A stretch of DNA of 64,000 bases from Christiangramia sp. OXR-203 (GTDB lineage Bacteria; Bacteroidota; Bacteroidia; Flavobacteriales; Flavobacteriaceae), in NCBI RefSeq assembly GCF_034372165.1, contig NZ_CP139698.1, positions 3,162,001 to 3,226,000 on the forward strand, in the 5' to 3' direction. A program made the position numbers and the translations under genes. The notes below the pieces were generated by a model that saw only the letters and a list, made by a program, of their open reading frames with translations, had not been told where the DNA came from and searched no databases. This document shows, in pieces, positions 43,455-52,314 of this stretch (the stretch's first letter is position 1; every line of letters starts with the position of its first letter).

Positions 43455-44330
43455 TTAATCGTTATTAGTGTCTTGTAATTTTTCTATTGCCCGAATTTGG
43501 TCTGCAAAGAAACCACTTTTTTCGGGATTTTTCAAAATTAATATTTTATATGCCTGAATGGCTTTTTTATAGTTCTTTTGTTCAAGGTAAACGCGCGCTA
43601 AAGTCTCTGTCATCAGCGACTCCTGGCTGGTCATAGAATCTTCAGCAAGATTATTTTTGGAAACAGATTTTACCGGTTTGATCTTAGGATTTTTAGCAAT
43701 AAACTCTTCAATAAGATCAAATTTTCTCTGGCGATCTTCGTTTTCAGGTTCTTCTTCCTCGTTTTCTCTTTCTACAGGTTCTGCCTTGGTTAATTTTAAC
43801 CATTCAGAAAATGAATGAGATTCCTTTTGGTCAAAGTCTAAAGGTTTTCCAATTTCCAGGTTATCTTCTTCGGAAGCTCCACTGGTATTCGCAGACCCTG
43901 AAGAATTATCTTTCAACTGCGCCCGTTCGAACAGTGCAGGATCCATTACACGTTCAGATTCAGACTGCTTCATTTTGATCGCATCATCCAGATCTATACT
44001 TCGCCTTCCATGAACTTCTTCATGTTCGTAGACCGTCATTTCCTTCAGTCGGTCTTCCTGCTGCCTGATTTGTCTGGCGATCGTGTTTTGATTAAATTCT
44101 TCAGAAGTAATAAAATCAAAAAGAATATCACGGTCTGTGGTATATGCGGCGGTTTTTTTTAATGCTGAATTGTAACTGAATTCCTGATGTTCTTTCAGTC
44201 CCTTCAGTCTTATAGCGCGAGCCGCCTGAAAATAAGGTGCTTTCTCCAGCAAAATTTCCAGTTCCCGCGTTTGTTCTTTAGTGATTTCCGCAGGAGAGTT
44301 CAGTAAGTCAATGAGTGCTTTCTTTTCCAT
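43455..44330 (-). CDS. Tetratricopeptide-type protein of unknown function
   Basis: A 291-residue protein with no signal peptide. The N-terminal 90 residues are helical (KALIDLLNSPAEITKEQTRE and KAPYFQAARAIRLKGLK), resembling helical repeats; the middle (about 110-220) is very rich in Glu and Lys and probably disordered; near the C-terminus is one TPR unit, TLARVYLEQKNYKKAIQAYKILIL. Homologues sit between lptE and secG in many Bacteroidetes, as I recall, but the role is not known. Its start codon shares one base with the lptE stop and it ends 2 bases before secG, so the operon is tight. Confidence 0.85.
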   Translation of the reverse strand: MEKKALIDLLNSPAEITKEQTRELEILLEKAPYFQAARAIRLKGLKEHQEFSYNSALKKTAAYTTDRDILFDFITSEEFNQNTIARQIRQQEDRLKEMTVYEHEEVHGRRSIDLDDAIKMKQSESERVMDPALFERAQLKDNSSGSANTSGASEEDNLEIGKPLDFDQKESHSFSEWLKLTKAEPVERENEEEEPENEDRQRKFDLIEEFIAKNPKIKPVKSVSKNNLAEDSMTSQESLMTETLARVYLEQKNYKKAIQAYKILILKNPEKSGFFADQIRAIEKLQDTNND

Positions 44331-44836
44331 TACCAGTCGGTAAGCGCCGCGTTAAAAATATCCTGCGTAATTCTCGTATAGATCTCATCCAGCGCGGTCT
44401 CCAGGTTTGCCCCTATCAATTGTTGCTGTGCCGGATAATCATAATAGAAAGAAAAACGCTTTTCAAAATCCTTTTCTGGTTCCAGTGTATTGTAATAACG
44501 AACGTTTACTGCAATGGTCAGTCTACTTTGAGCAGCGGTATCCTCAGCAGTGGCAGACATTGGCGATACGTAGAACTGCGTAATTTCACCTTCAAAGATC
44601 AAATCTCCATTGGTATTGGTAAGACTTAAACTTGTTTGATTTTGAATAAGGTCCTGCAAAGAGATCGTGAATGAACGGTCTATACCAGGTTCCACAAGAT
44701 CTGCATTATTCTGGAAGAAATTTACCTGAAATGTTTCGGCATCTCCCGTATCTGCTCCCGTAAACGAATAGGACATACAGGAAGATAAACTCAAACTAAC
44801 CAGTAATACCGTAATAATGCTAAGAATTCTCGTCAT
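44330..44836 (-). CDS. lptE: LptE family LPS-assembly lipoprotein
   Basis: A 168-residue lipoprotein with lipobox LSLSSC (Cys20). The mature part starts YSFTGADTG and includes FQVNFFQNNADLVEPG and SFTISLQDLIQNQTSLSL, characteristic of Bacteroidetes LptE, the plug partner of LptD in the outer membrane. The fold is a short alpha/beta sandwich; sequence is far from the E. coli protein. It lies between the sigma-54-type regulator (gap 3 bases) and the TPR protein, in an envelope operon ending in secG. Confidence rests on family pattern and conserved neighbourhood. Confidence 0.9.
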   Translation of the reverse strand: MTRILSIITVLLVSLSLSSCMSYSFTGADTGDAETFQVNFFQNNADLVEPGIDRSFTISLQDLIQNQTSLSLTNTNGDLIFEGEITQFYVSPMSATAEDTAAQSRLTIAVNVRYYNTLEPEKDFEKRFSFYYDYPAQQQLIGANLETALDEIYTRITQDIFNAALTDW

Positions 44837-44839
44837 TTA

Positions 44840-46105
44840 TTATAGATTGTATTGTTTGATCTTACGATATAAAGTTCGTTCACTTATTCCTAATTCTTCC
44901 GCCGCCGCCTTGCGCTTTCCACTGTGTCTTTCCAGCGACTTTTTGATAAGCTCCAACTCTTTATCCTGAAGCGAAAGTGTTTCTTCCTCTTCGATCTCTT
45001 CAGCAAAATAATACTTATCCTTTTCTTCCTGACTTGGTGATGAAGAATTTTGTTGCGGAATTTGAAGTACGTTCAACTCATCTTCATCAATATCTGCTTC
45101 ATCAATATCATCACCGCTATTTCCGTAGATCTTTTCAATAAGACCTTCATTCTCATCCTGAACCTGTTGACTATCTCCTTCCTGCATTAACTTCAGTGTT
45201 AATTTCTTCAAATCGTTCAGGTCACTTTTCATATCGAATAAGACCTTATAAAGGATCTCTCTCTCATTGCTGAAATCTCCTTCTTTCTTTTTATCTGAAA
45301 TTACTGCTGGTAAATTGCTGCCAATATCCGGAAGATATTGTCTTAATTCATCGCCGCTAATATTTCTCTTCTGTTCCAGAACGGAAACCTGCTCTGCAAT
45401 ATTTCGTAACTGCCGAATGTTTCCTCCCCAACGATATTTTAACAACAAAGCAACTGCTTCATCATCAAGCTTTATCGTAGGCATCTTATATTTTAATCCG
45501 AAATCTGACGCAAATTTCCTGAAAAGCAGATGAATATCACCTTTTCTTTCCCTTAATGGCGGCAATGCAATTTCCACCGTGCTCAAACGGTAATAAAGAT
45601 CTTCCCGGAATTTATCCTTTTTGATGTTTTCGAACATATTAATATTCGTAGCAGCTACGATACGAACATCGGTTTTCTGAACTTTTGAAGAACCTACTTT
45701 TATAAATTCACCATTCTCAAGCACACGAAGCAGTCTTACCTGCGTTGGCAACGGTAACTCCCCTACCTCATCAAGAAATATGGTCCCACCATCGGCTACC
45801 TCGAAATAACCACTTCTGGTTTGAGTAGCACCGGTAAAAGCACCTTTTTCGTGTCCGAACAATTCACTATCGATAGTTCCTTCAGGAATTGCTCCACAGT
45901 TCACTGCGATGTACTTCCCATGTTTACGATGAGAAAGCGCGTGTATGATCTTCGGAATACTTTCCTTACCAACTCCACTTTCACCGGTAACAAGTACTGA
46001 AATATCTGTGGGCGCAACCTGAATTGCCTTTTCTACTGCACGATTAAGCTTTGGATCATCTCCAATAATTCCAAATCGCTGTTTAATTGCCTGAACTGAT
46101 TCCAT
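44840..46105 (-). CDS. Sigma-54-type AAA+ transcriptional activator without receiver domain
   Basis: A 421-residue enhancer-binding protein. The AAA+ domain begins almost at the N-terminus (Walker A GESGVGKE near 42; GAFTGAT, the sigma-54 contact loop, near 93; Walker B IFLDEVGELP), and the C-terminal Fis-type HTH is KRKAAAEELGISERTLYRKI. There is no receiver, GAF or PAS domain in front. An acidic linker (about 280-390) with many Asp and Glu separates the AAA+ and HTH parts. Homologues occur after miaB in other Bacteroidetes, as I recall. It would activate RpoN-dependent genes, perhaps envelope functions, given lptE and secG in the operon; lacking a sensory domain, control may be by level or partner. 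Confidence 0.93.
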   Translation of the reverse strand: MESVQAIKQRFGIIGDDPKLNRAVEKAIQVAPTDISVLVTGESGVGKESIPKIIHALSHRKHGKYIAVNCGAIPEGTIDSELFGHEKGAFTGATQTRSGYFEVADGGTIFLDEVGELPLPTQVRLLRVLENGEFIKVGSSKVQKTDVRIVAATNINMFENIKKDKFREDLYYRLSTVEIALPPLRERKGDIHLLFRKFASDFGLKYKMPTIKLDDEAVALLLKYRWGGNIRQLRNIAEQVSVLEQKRNISGDELRQYLPDIGSNLPAVISDKKKEGDFSNEREILYKVLFDMKSDLNDLKKLTLKLMQEGDSQQVQDENEGLIEKIYGNSGDDIDEADIDEDELNVLQIPQQNSSSPSQEEKDKYYFAEEIEEEETLSLQDKELELIKKSLERHSGKRKAAAEELGISERTLYRKIKQYNL

Positions 46106-46166
46106 TTAAAACTTCAGTATTATTAGACATTCTTCAGTACAAGTGAGAAGAACGTCATTATTCTTG

Positions 46167-47612
46167 TTAATTATTATCACTATATCCTACTGGTTCTCCT
46201 ATGAGAGTAGCACTGGTGCAGTCATTTATTTTTACGTTTACAAAATCACCTATCTTATAATCTTCCTTATCAAAAACCACAACGGTATTTTGTGAATTTC
46301 TACCACTCCAGTGTTTATCAGATTTTTTTGATTCTCTTTCGATCAGGACTTCGGTGATTTCACCTAAGAAACGTTTTGTTCGTTGTTTACTATGCTTCTG
46401 CTGAAGATCAACGATTTCCTGTAGGCGTCTTTTCTTCACCTCATGAGGCACATCATCTGCCAGCTTTCTCTCAGCCATAGTTCCGGGTCTTTCAGAATAG
46501 GCATACATATAACCGAAATCGTAAACAACTTTCTCCATTAAGGACAAGGTATCCTGGTGATCCTCTTCAGTTTCTGTTGGAAAGCCGGTGATCATATCCT
46601 GAGAAATCCCGCAGTTAGGAATCATCTCCCTGATATTTCGAATAAGCTCAAAATATTCTTCGCGGGTGTGCAACCTGTTCATCGCTTTTAAAATTCGGTT
46701 ACTTCCAGATTGAACCGGCAAATGTATATAGTTACAGATATTAGGATATTTAGCCACCATTTTGATTACATCAAGCGTCATGTCCTGTGGATTGGAAGTT
46801 GAGAATCTTATTCTCATTTTAGGATGTGCTTCTGCAACAAGTTTCAGAAGCTGAGAGAAATCTGTCGCCGTCGCCTTCTGAATTTCAGTAGCATTTTTAA
46901 AGTCTTTTTTTAGTCCGCCACCGTACCATAGATAACTATCTACATTCTGACCTAATAAGGTGATCTCTTTAAAACCTTTATTTGCCAGATCGTTCACCTC
47001 TTCTAAAATACTTTGAGGATCACGACTGCGTTCACGACCGCGGGTAAACGGAACCACGCAAAAAGTACACATATTATCACAACCTCGGGTAATGGATACA
47101 AATGCTGAAACGCCATTACTTTGCAGGCGTACCGGAGAAATATCTCCGTAAGTCTCCTCCTTGCTTAGAAGTACGTTCATGGCACTTCTTCCTTCTTCTA
47201 TTTCACTCACAAGGTTTGGAAGATCTTTATAAGCATCTGGCCCCACAACCATATCCACGATCTTCTCTTCTTCCAGGAATTTACTTTTAAGACGCTCTGC
47301 CATACAACCGAGCACTCCCACTTTCATTCCCGGGTTTATTCTTTTAACAGCATTATATTTTTCAAGTCTTTTTCTAACAGTTTGCTCCGCTTTATCACGA
47401 ATCGAGCAGGTATTTACCAGAACAAGATCTGCCTCTTCTAACTTTTGCGTAGTATTAAAACCCTCTTTACTAAGAATGGAAGCAACTATTTCTGAATCAC
47501 TGAAGTTCATTGCGCATCCAAAACTTTCAATAAAAAGTTTCCGGGTATTTTCAGCTTTAGGCTCCATGACTAAAGAGTTCCCTTGCTTTTTTTCGTCTAT
47601 TGTCTTCTCCAT
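46167..47612 (-). CDS. miaB: tRNA-2-methylthio-N6-isopentenyladenosine synthase MiaB
   Basis: A 481-residue methylthiotransferase with the UPF0004 domain ([18 protein letters not shown], Cys ligands at GCAMN and [11 protein letters not shown] and GVLGCMAER), the radical SAM motif [15 protein letters not shown], and a C-terminal TRAM domain (about 410-475). It adds the methylthio group to i6A37 of tRNA. A first-start ATG at 47612 is followed by an N-terminal extension of about 25 residues before the core. It is the first gene of the operon leading to secG, with a clear Bacteroidetes promoter at 47646-47676 and GGAGG about 12 bases before the start codon. Confidence 0.97.
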   Translation of the reverse strand: MEKTIDEKKQGNSLVMEPKAENTRKLFIESFGCAMNFSDSEIVASILSKEGFNTTQKLEEADLVLVNTCSIRDKAEQTVRKRLEKYNAVKRINPGMKVGVLGCMAERLKSKFLEEEKIVDMVVGPDAYKDLPNLVSEIEEGRSAMNVLLSKEETYGDISPVRLQSNGVSAFVSITRGCDNMCTFCVVPFTRGRERSRDPQSILEEVNDLANKGFKEITLLGQNVDSYLWYGGGLKKDFKNATEIQKATATDFSQLLKLVAEAHPKMRIRFSTSNPQDMTLDVIKMVAKYPNICNYIHLPVQSGSNRILKAMNRLHTREEYFELIRNIREMIPNCGISQDMITGFPTETEEDHQDTLSLMEKVVYDFGYMYAYSERPGTMAERKLADDVPHEVKKRRLQEIVDLQQKHSKQRTKRFLGEITEVLIERESKKSDKHWSGRNSQNTVVVFDKEDYKIGDFVNVKINDCTSATLIGEPVGYSDNN

Positions 47613-47645
47613 AAATCTATACTAACCTCCGGGTTTTTAGAATCG

Positions 47646-47676
47646 CAAAGATAGAACTAAACAGGGTTCTGACAAA
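47646..47676 (-). promoter_or_regulatory. Bacteroidetes promoter of miaB operon
   Basis: On the minus strand: TTTG (47676-47673), a spacer of 19 bases, then TATCTTTG (47653-47646). Both boxes match the consensus exactly and the spacing is ideal. The start codon lies 34 bases downstream. Confidence 0.85.
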
Positions 47677-47756
47677 GTGACAGAAAAAATTTTCTTAAAT
47701 CTTACGCAACCTTTTCGAAAGTATAGCATCTAACAGATACCTAACCACAATTACAC

Positions 47757-48983
47757 ATGAAAAATTTAATTTTTGTGTTACTACTATCACCACTTTTCCT
47801 CTTCACCTCTTGTGAGGAGGATAGTGATGATGAGTTCACTACAGTTGCAGTTCCCGTAACTCAGTCCATCGCTGATTTTCGTGCTTCCGTAGAAATTCAG
47901 GCTCCCCGGGAAATCAAGGAATCGGGAAAGATCTACGCCTGGCAGAATTATATATTCATCAACGACAAAAACGAAGGTGTTCACATCATCAACAATACCG
48001 ACCCATTCAATCCCGTAAAAGTTCAGTTTTTAAAGATCCCACGAAATACAGATGTGGCCATTAGAAATAATATGCTATACGCAAATAATGGGATGGACCT
48101 GGTCGTTTTCGATCTTAGGGACATGAATGCTATTAAGGAGGCTGGCAGAGTCAAAGATATTTTTCCTAATTACTATCGCAATCCACCAGGACAGGTAAGT
48201 TTCGTCGACTTTGAAAATTTTGATCATACTACTGAAGTTATTATAGGCTATATAACTGAATCCAGGAAAATAGAGTATGCTAGAGGCGATCTGGTCAACG
48301 AGCCATTCTTTTCTGAAGCAGATGGAGGTGGATCTGGTACTGGTGGAAGTATGGCCAGGTTCACAATCAATGACGAATTATTATATATAGCTGAAGAAAG
48401 CGAACTCTCTGTAGTGGATATTAGTAATCCCTCTAATCCAGTTGAGCTAAGCAGCGAATATGCAGGATGGAACATAGAAACAATTTTCTATTATCAGGAT
48501 CATCTATATCTGGGTAGTGCTACTGGAATGTATATCTATGACCTGAAGAATCCGCAGTCTCCCCAGCAGGTTTCTTTCCTTCAACATGTATTGGGCTGTG
48601 ATCCTGTGGTTGTAAAAGATAACTACGCATACGTGACGATTCGTGGTGGGAACAATTGCGGACAAAATTTTAATCAATTGGATGTTGTGGATGTTTCAGA
48701 CAAGAACAATCCAAGAATTGTAAATTCCTACGAAATGAATAATCCCTTTGGCTTAGGCGTAAAGGATGACTGGCTTTTTGTTTGCGACGGTGATGAAGGG
48801 CTGAAAATATTTGATACTAAAAACACCCCCGATCTTAGTCTTGTAGATCAATTTACAAACATTAACACCTATGATGTCATTCCTCTTGATGAGAAGCTGC
48901 TAATGATCGGGGATAATACACTATCCCAATATTCCTATAAGGGTAACGAGGTTAATTTAATTAGTACATTCTCTTTGAATTGA
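47757..48983 (+). CDS. LVIVD-repeat beta-propeller lipoprotein
   Basis: A 408-residue lipoprotein with lipobox LFTSC (Cys19) and an acidic start (EEDSDDEF) of the mature protein. The rest is a beta-propeller made of LVIVD-type repeats: examples are LVVFDLRDM, LSVVDISNPSNPVELS, MYIYDLKNPQSPQQVS, LDVVDVSDKNNPRIV and LKIFDTKNTPDLS. These proteins are probably cell-surface binding proteins; no ligand can be named. It is alone on the plus strand, divergent from miaB, and ends at a bidirectional terminator at 49010. Confidence 0.9.
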   Translation: MKNLIFVLLLSPLFLFTSCEEDSDDEFTTVAVPVTQSIADFRASVEIQAPREIKESGKIYAWQNYIFINDKNEGVHIINNTDPFNPVKVQFLKIPRNTDVAIRNNMLYANNGMDLVVFDLRDMNAIKEAGRVKDIFPNYYRNPPGQVSFVDFENFDHTTEVIIGYITESRKIEYARGDLVNEPFFSEADGGGSGTGGSMARFTINDELLYIAEESELSVVDISNPSNPVELSSEYAGWNIETIFYYQDHLYLGSATGMYIYDLKNPQSPQQVSFLQHVLGCDPVVVKDNYAYVTIRGGNNCGQNFNQLDVVDVSDKNNPRIVNSYEMNNPFGLGVKDDWLFVCDGDEGLKIFDTKNTPDLSLVDQFTNINTYDVIPLDEKLLMIGDNTLSQYSYKGNEVNLISTFSLN

Positions 48984-49009
48984 TGACCCTTTTTTTGTTT
49001 GGTTTTTTG

Positions 49010-49038
49010 AAAAATCCCCGCTGCCCCGGGGATTTTTT
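49010..49038. terminator. Bidirectional terminator, LVIVD / TIGR03643 genes
   Basis: Eleven-base arms AAAAATCCCCG (49010-49020) and CGGGGATTTTT (49027-49037) with loop CTGCCC and T runs on both strands, between converging genes. Confidence 0.9.
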
Positions 49039-49050
49039 GTTTCCTGTATT

Positions 49051-49344
49051 TTAATATTTCTTCTTGCTAATTCTATTACCAGTAATTTGACGCTGAGCTT
49101 TACTTTTGAATCTGCTTACATCATCACTTCTTAGCTTCTCATGTTTTGTCTTTCTACCCTGAACCCTCGCTCTCCATTTTCTCCAGTTTCTTGGATGCAT
49201 TTGCTCACGCATGAACCTGATAACCTCCACCTCTTTTAAACCAAATTGAAATTCGATAGCTTCGAAGGTAGTTCTGTCCTCCCAGGCCATGGCGATTATT
49301 CGATCTATCTGCCTCTCGTCTAATTCATATTCTTCTGCGATCAT
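49051..49344 (-). CDS. TIGR03643 family small basic protein
   Basis: A 97-residue protein. The core DERQIDRIIAMAWEDRTTFEAI plus EFQFGLKEVEVIRFMREQM is the TIGR03643 hallmark, where the helix pattern looks like a helix-turn-helix, and the tail (RNWRKWRARVQGRKTKHEKL) is strongly basic. It is likely a nucleic-acid-binding protein; the function is not known. Many marine bacteria carry one copy, usually alone. It is read from 49344 and ends facing the LVIVD gene with a shared terminator. No promoter box was found; the start ATG is preceded by a stretch of AT-rich sequence. Confidence 0.87.
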   Translation of the reverse strand: MIAEEYELDERQIDRIIAMAWEDRTTFEAIEFQFGLKEVEVIRFMREQMHPRNWRKWRARVQGRKTKHEKLRSDDVSRFKSKAQRQITGNRISKKKY

Positions 49345-49400
49345 AATTATGTTTATTGTTTACACTTCAAAGTTAAACAATTTATTTGCAGGAAATAAAA

Positions 49401-49426
49401 AACCCTCTACATTTCTGAAGAGGGTT
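49401..49426 (-). terminator. Terminator of rplU-rpmA operon
   Basis: Arms AACCCTCT (49401-49408) and AGAGGGTT (49419-49426) with a 10-base loop; on the minus strand it is followed by six or more T. It lies 20 bases after the rpmA stop. Confidence 0.85.
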
Positions 49427-49446
49427 CTTATATAATTTGAATCTAA

Positions 49447-49707
49447 CTATGCCTGAAATGGCTCGATAGAAACATAAGATTTATCATCTTTCTTCTTAGT
49501 GAATTTCACTAGTCCGTCAACTTTAGCATGTAAAGTATGATCTTTTCCAGCGTATACGTTATCACCTGGACGGTGAGCAGTACCTCTTTGTCTTACGATA
49601 ATATTTCCCGCAACAGCAGCTTGTCCACCAAAGATCTTCACGCCTAAACGTTTCGATTCTGATTCTCTACCGTTCTTGGAACTACCAACTCCTTTTTTAT
49701 GTGCCAT
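49447..49707 (-). CDS. rpmA: 50S ribosomal protein L27
   Basis: An 86-residue protein with the L27 start [23 protein letters not shown] and the [20 protein letters not shown] core, both highly conserved. The N-terminal tail reaches the peptidyl-transferase centre. There is no N-terminal extension needing cleavage, as in Firmicutes. It follows rplU by 25 bases in the usual two-gene operon, ends at a hairpin terminator, and is driven by the promoter at 50286. Confidence 0.98.
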   Translation of the reverse strand: MAHKKGVGSSKNGRESESKRLGVKIFGGQAAVAGNIIVRQRGTAHRPGDNVYAGKDHTLHAKVDGLVKFTKKKDDKSYVSIEPFQA

Positions 49708-49732
49708 CTTATTTCGTTTTTAGTAGTTTAAA

Positions 49733-50224
49733 CTAGCTTAATGCAGCAATTAATTCTGCTTTTTTCATTGAAGAATATCCTTCAACGCCTTTTTCTTTAG
49801 CCATTTCTCTCAGTTCTGCAACTGTATTCTGACTTAGATCGTTTGAAGATTCTTCTTTTTTAGTTTCCTTCTTAGGCTCTTCTTTCTTAGCTGAAGTGGA
49901 TTTTGATCCACCTTTAAGATCGATACCTTCGATAAGAATTTCAGTAAGTGCCTGTCTGTGACCATTTTTGGTTCTGTAACCCTTACGTCTTTTCTTCTTG
50001 AAAACGATTACTTTGTCTCCTTTAAGGTGACGGTTGATCTTTGCTCCAACCAAAGCTCCTTCTATAGCCGGGGCGCCAACAGTAATGCTATCTCCATCTG
50101 CAGTAAGAAGTACCTTATCGAAAGAGATACTGTCTCCTTCTTTACCTGCTAGGCGATTAACATAAACTCTCTGGTCTTTTGCAACTTTAAATTGCTGCCC
50201 TGCTATCTCTACAATTGCGTACAT
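49733..50224 (-). CDS. rplU: 50S ribosomal protein L21 with C-terminal Rho-N/SAP-like extension
   Basis: A 163-residue protein, whereas plain L21 has about 103 residues. The first 105 (YAIVEIAGQQFKVAKDQR, then VIVFKKKRRKGYRTKNGHRQ) are ordinary L21. They are followed by a Lys/Glu-rich linker (SAKKEEPKKETKKEE) and a last helical unit SQNTVAELREMAKEKGVEGY then SSMKKAELIAALS, which looks like a Rho N-terminal or SAP/LEM-like helix-extended-helix nucleic-acid-binding motif. The extension is known in many Bacteroidetes as I recall; function unclear. It is the first gene of the L21-L27 operon with a strong promoter at 50286. Confidence 0.96.
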   Translation of the reverse strand: MYAIVEIAGQQFKVAKDQRVYVNRLAGKEGDSISFDKVLLTADGDSITVGAPAIEGALVGAKINRHLKGDKVIVFKKKRRKGYRTKNGHRQALTEILIEGIDLKGGSKSTSAKKEEPKKETKKEESSNDLSQNTVAELREMAKEKGVEGYSSMKKAELIAALS

Positions 50225-50285
50225 AGCGTATAATTAGTTATATAAATACTTAATAAAATCACTTCCGTTTTCACGCAAGCGGGTG

Positions 50286-50316
50286 CAAATATAATTCTAA
50301 TTAATTAATTGACAAA
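50286..50316 (-). promoter_or_regulatory. Bacteroidetes promoter of rplU-rpmA operon
   Basis: On the minus strand: TTTG (50316-50313), spacer of 19 bases, TATATTTG (50293-50286). Both elements are exact. The predicted leader of about 55 bases contains CCGCTTGCGTG, a small potential stem. Confidence 0.88.
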
Positions 50317-50340
50317 GGTTTTTGTCTATTTCAGAATTGA

Positions 50341-50805
50341 TTATAGCGTGTGCTTCTTCGCTTCCTTCGTATTCCATGAATCTTTGAACAATTGCATGTA
50401 TGCCAGGGTTAGAACCAAACTCGTAGCAAATCCCATTACAGCTACAACAAATAACACCACACCAATACTGGTGTTGTAATCTGTAATCCAAACCGTAATT
50501 AGATCATCTAAAAAACCGGGATTAATTTCCGTAGAATAAACTCCGAAGAAGATCGTGAATATAATAGTTGCATTAAAGCCCGTTAGCAAACTGGCCATAA
50601 AGCCTTTTTGATATTTAAATTTATTTCCTTTATGAAGTCTATAATGCTTAACAGCCTCAAACATCCCGTAAGCCATGATCACCCCATTGAATAAGCTATA
50701 AATTGGCTGATTGTGAGCATCGAATAATGAGAGAATTAGAAAATAAGCAATAAGACCGGCGGCAACAGCGACACCGTATTTAATAGGAATACTGAATTTA
50801 CCCAT
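50341..50805 (-). CDS. DUF4199 domain membrane protein
   Basis: A 154-residue membrane protein with four helices at about 9-28, 36-52, 72-92 and 108-135. The order FSIPIKYGVAVAAGLIAYF, IMAYGMFEAVKHYR, YQKGFMASLLTGFNATIIFT and the last helix GVVLFVVAVMGFATSLVLTL is that of the Bacteroidetes family DUF4199, often encoded near glycosyltransferases or lipid genes; the function is unknown. Its start codon at 50805 lies divergent from the M16 peptidase pair. It ends 25 bases before the L21 promoter and is probably transcribed alone. Confidence 0.9.
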   Translation of the reverse strand: MGKFSIPIKYGVAVAAGLIAYFLILSLFDAHNQPIYSLFNGVIMAYGMFEAVKHYRLHKGNKFKYQKGFMASLLTGFNATIIFTIFFGVYSTEINPGFLDDLITVWITDYNTSIGVVLFVVAVMGFATSLVLTLAYMQLFKDSWNTKEAKKHTL

Positions 50806-50945
50806 AGCAAAGTTGGTTTTAGACGTAAATTTCCTAAAATTACAGCGTTTATTGCCTTAATAGCTTGTTAATTTTAACACATTTCACATAATCTCGATAA
50901 TAAGCTGATTTTAATGTAACATTTTCAGAGCTGTACAAACTAATA

Positions 50946-50975
50946 ATGGCAATTGAAAAAAACCTTAAAAAATGA
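50946..50975 (+). CDS. Nine-codon leader ORF overlapping the M16 start
   Basis: ATG at 50946 opens a frame MAIEKNLKK that stops with TGA at 50973-50975. The TGA overlaps the ATG of the M16 peptidase (50972) as ATGA, the layout of translational coupling. The frame is rich in Lys. It may be a chance ATG in an AT-rich leader. Confidence 0.35.
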   Translation: MAIEKNLKK

Positions 50976-52294
50976 TTAACAAACTAGGACTGTTATTCTG
51001 CTTTTTCCTGATTGGAATCGTAGGATTTGCTCAGGAAGTAGAATTCACTGAGTATGATTTAGACAATGGGCTGCACGTGATCCTGCATAAGGATAACTCT
51101 GCTCCTGTTGTGACCACATCTGTTATGTACCATGTGGGTGGAAAAGACCGTGAAGACGGAAGAACCGGGATGGCTCACTTTTTTGAGCACCTTTTATTTG
51201 AAGGAACCGAGAACATTCCAAATGGAAAGTGGTTCGAAATCGTTAGCTCAAATGGTGGTAGCAACAATGCTAATACCAGCCAGGACAGAACTTATTACTA
51301 CGAAGTATTCCCTTCAAACAACCTTGAATTAGGATTATGGATGGAATCTGAAAGAATGCTACACCCAATTATAGGTCAGAAAGGGGTGGATACTCAGAAT
51401 GAAGTGGTAAAAGAGGAAAGAAGACTACGTATGGATAATTCTCCTTATGGTAACTTATTACCAGCTATGCAGGAGAATATGTTCGAAAATCATCCTTACA
51501 AGGATCCGAACATTGGCTATATGGAAGATCTTGATGCGGCTACCTTAGATGAATTCAAAGCTTACTTCGATAAATATTACGTGCCTAACAATGCTGTATT
51601 GGTAGTTGCTGGTGATATTAAGATAGATGAGACCAAGAAAATGATCCAGGATTACTTTGGTCCAATTCCTTCAGGAGATGAAGTAACCAGAAATTTCCCG
51701 AAAGAAGAACCCATTACAGAGCAGATCAATGCGAAGTCTTATGACTCAAACATCCAGATCCCGGCTTCAGTAATTGGATACAGAACTCCGGCTTTTACTG
51801 AAAAGGATTCTTATGTACTAAACATGATCTCTGACTACCTTAGTGATGGTAACAGCTCGAAACTTTACAAGAAACTGGTAGATGAGCAGAAGCAGGCACT
51901 TCAGGTTGGAGCCTTCAACCTGGAGCAGGAAGATTACGGGATGTACCTTATCTTCAGTATTCCGCAGGGAGAAACAGAACTTGAGACTTTAAACACAGAG
52001 ATTGAGGAAGAGATCGCTAAATTGAGAAGTGAGCTTATTACTGAAAAAGATTTTCAGAAGCTACAGAACAAAGCAGAGAACAACTTTGTCAACTCAAATT
52101 CCAGTATTGCAGGTATTGCAAACTCTCTTGCAAGAAACTACCTTCTTTATGGAGATACTGATCTTATCAACGATCAAATCGATATTTACAGAAATATCAC
52201 CAGAGAAGACATCAAAAGAGTTGCTTCAGAATACTTAAAGCCTAACCAAAGAGTAGTGCTTGAGTATTTACCAGCCAGCGAACAGCCGGAATAA
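50972..52294 (+). CDS. M16 family zinc metallopeptidase, catalytic subunit
   Basis: A 440-residue exported peptidase with a Sec signal (about 1-20, ending VGFAQ). The inverted zinc motif HFFEH (69-73) and the distal glutamate in VVKEERR (about 149) are both present, so it should be active. The C-terminal half carries the usual second M16 domain (about 230-410). It is probably periplasmic. A partner without the zinc site follows after 20 bases, so the two likely form a heterodimer like PA0371/PA0372-type or PqqL-like pairs. Substrate unknown. A nine-codon leader frame overlaps the start. Confidence 0.93.
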   Translation: MINKLGLLFCFFLIGIVGFAQEVEFTEYDLDNGLHVILHKDNSAPVVTTSVMYHVGGKDREDGRTGMAHFFEHLLFEGTENIPNGKWFEIVSSNGGSNNANTSQDRTYYYEVFPSNNLELGLWMESERMLHPIIGQKGVDTQNEVVKEERRLRMDNSPYGNLLPAMQENMFENHPYKDPNIGYMEDLDAATLDEFKAYFDKYYVPNNAVLVVAGDIKIDETKKMIQDYFGPIPSGDEVTRNFPKEEPITEQINAKSYDSNIQIPASVIGYRTPAFTEKDSYVLNMISDYLSDGNSSKLYKKLVDEQKQALQVGAFNLEQEDYGMYLIFSIPQGETELETLNTEIEEEIAKLRSELITEKDFQKLQNKAENNFVNSNSSIAGIANSLARNYLLYGDTDLINDQIDIYRNITREDIKRVASEYLKPNQRVVLEYLPASEQPE

Positions 52295-52314
52295 TAATTA
52301 AAAAATTGAAAACA

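Noticed and set aside
50297..50491. 64-codon minus-strand frame
   Set aside because: Out-of-frame reading of DUF4199 and the L21 promoter region.
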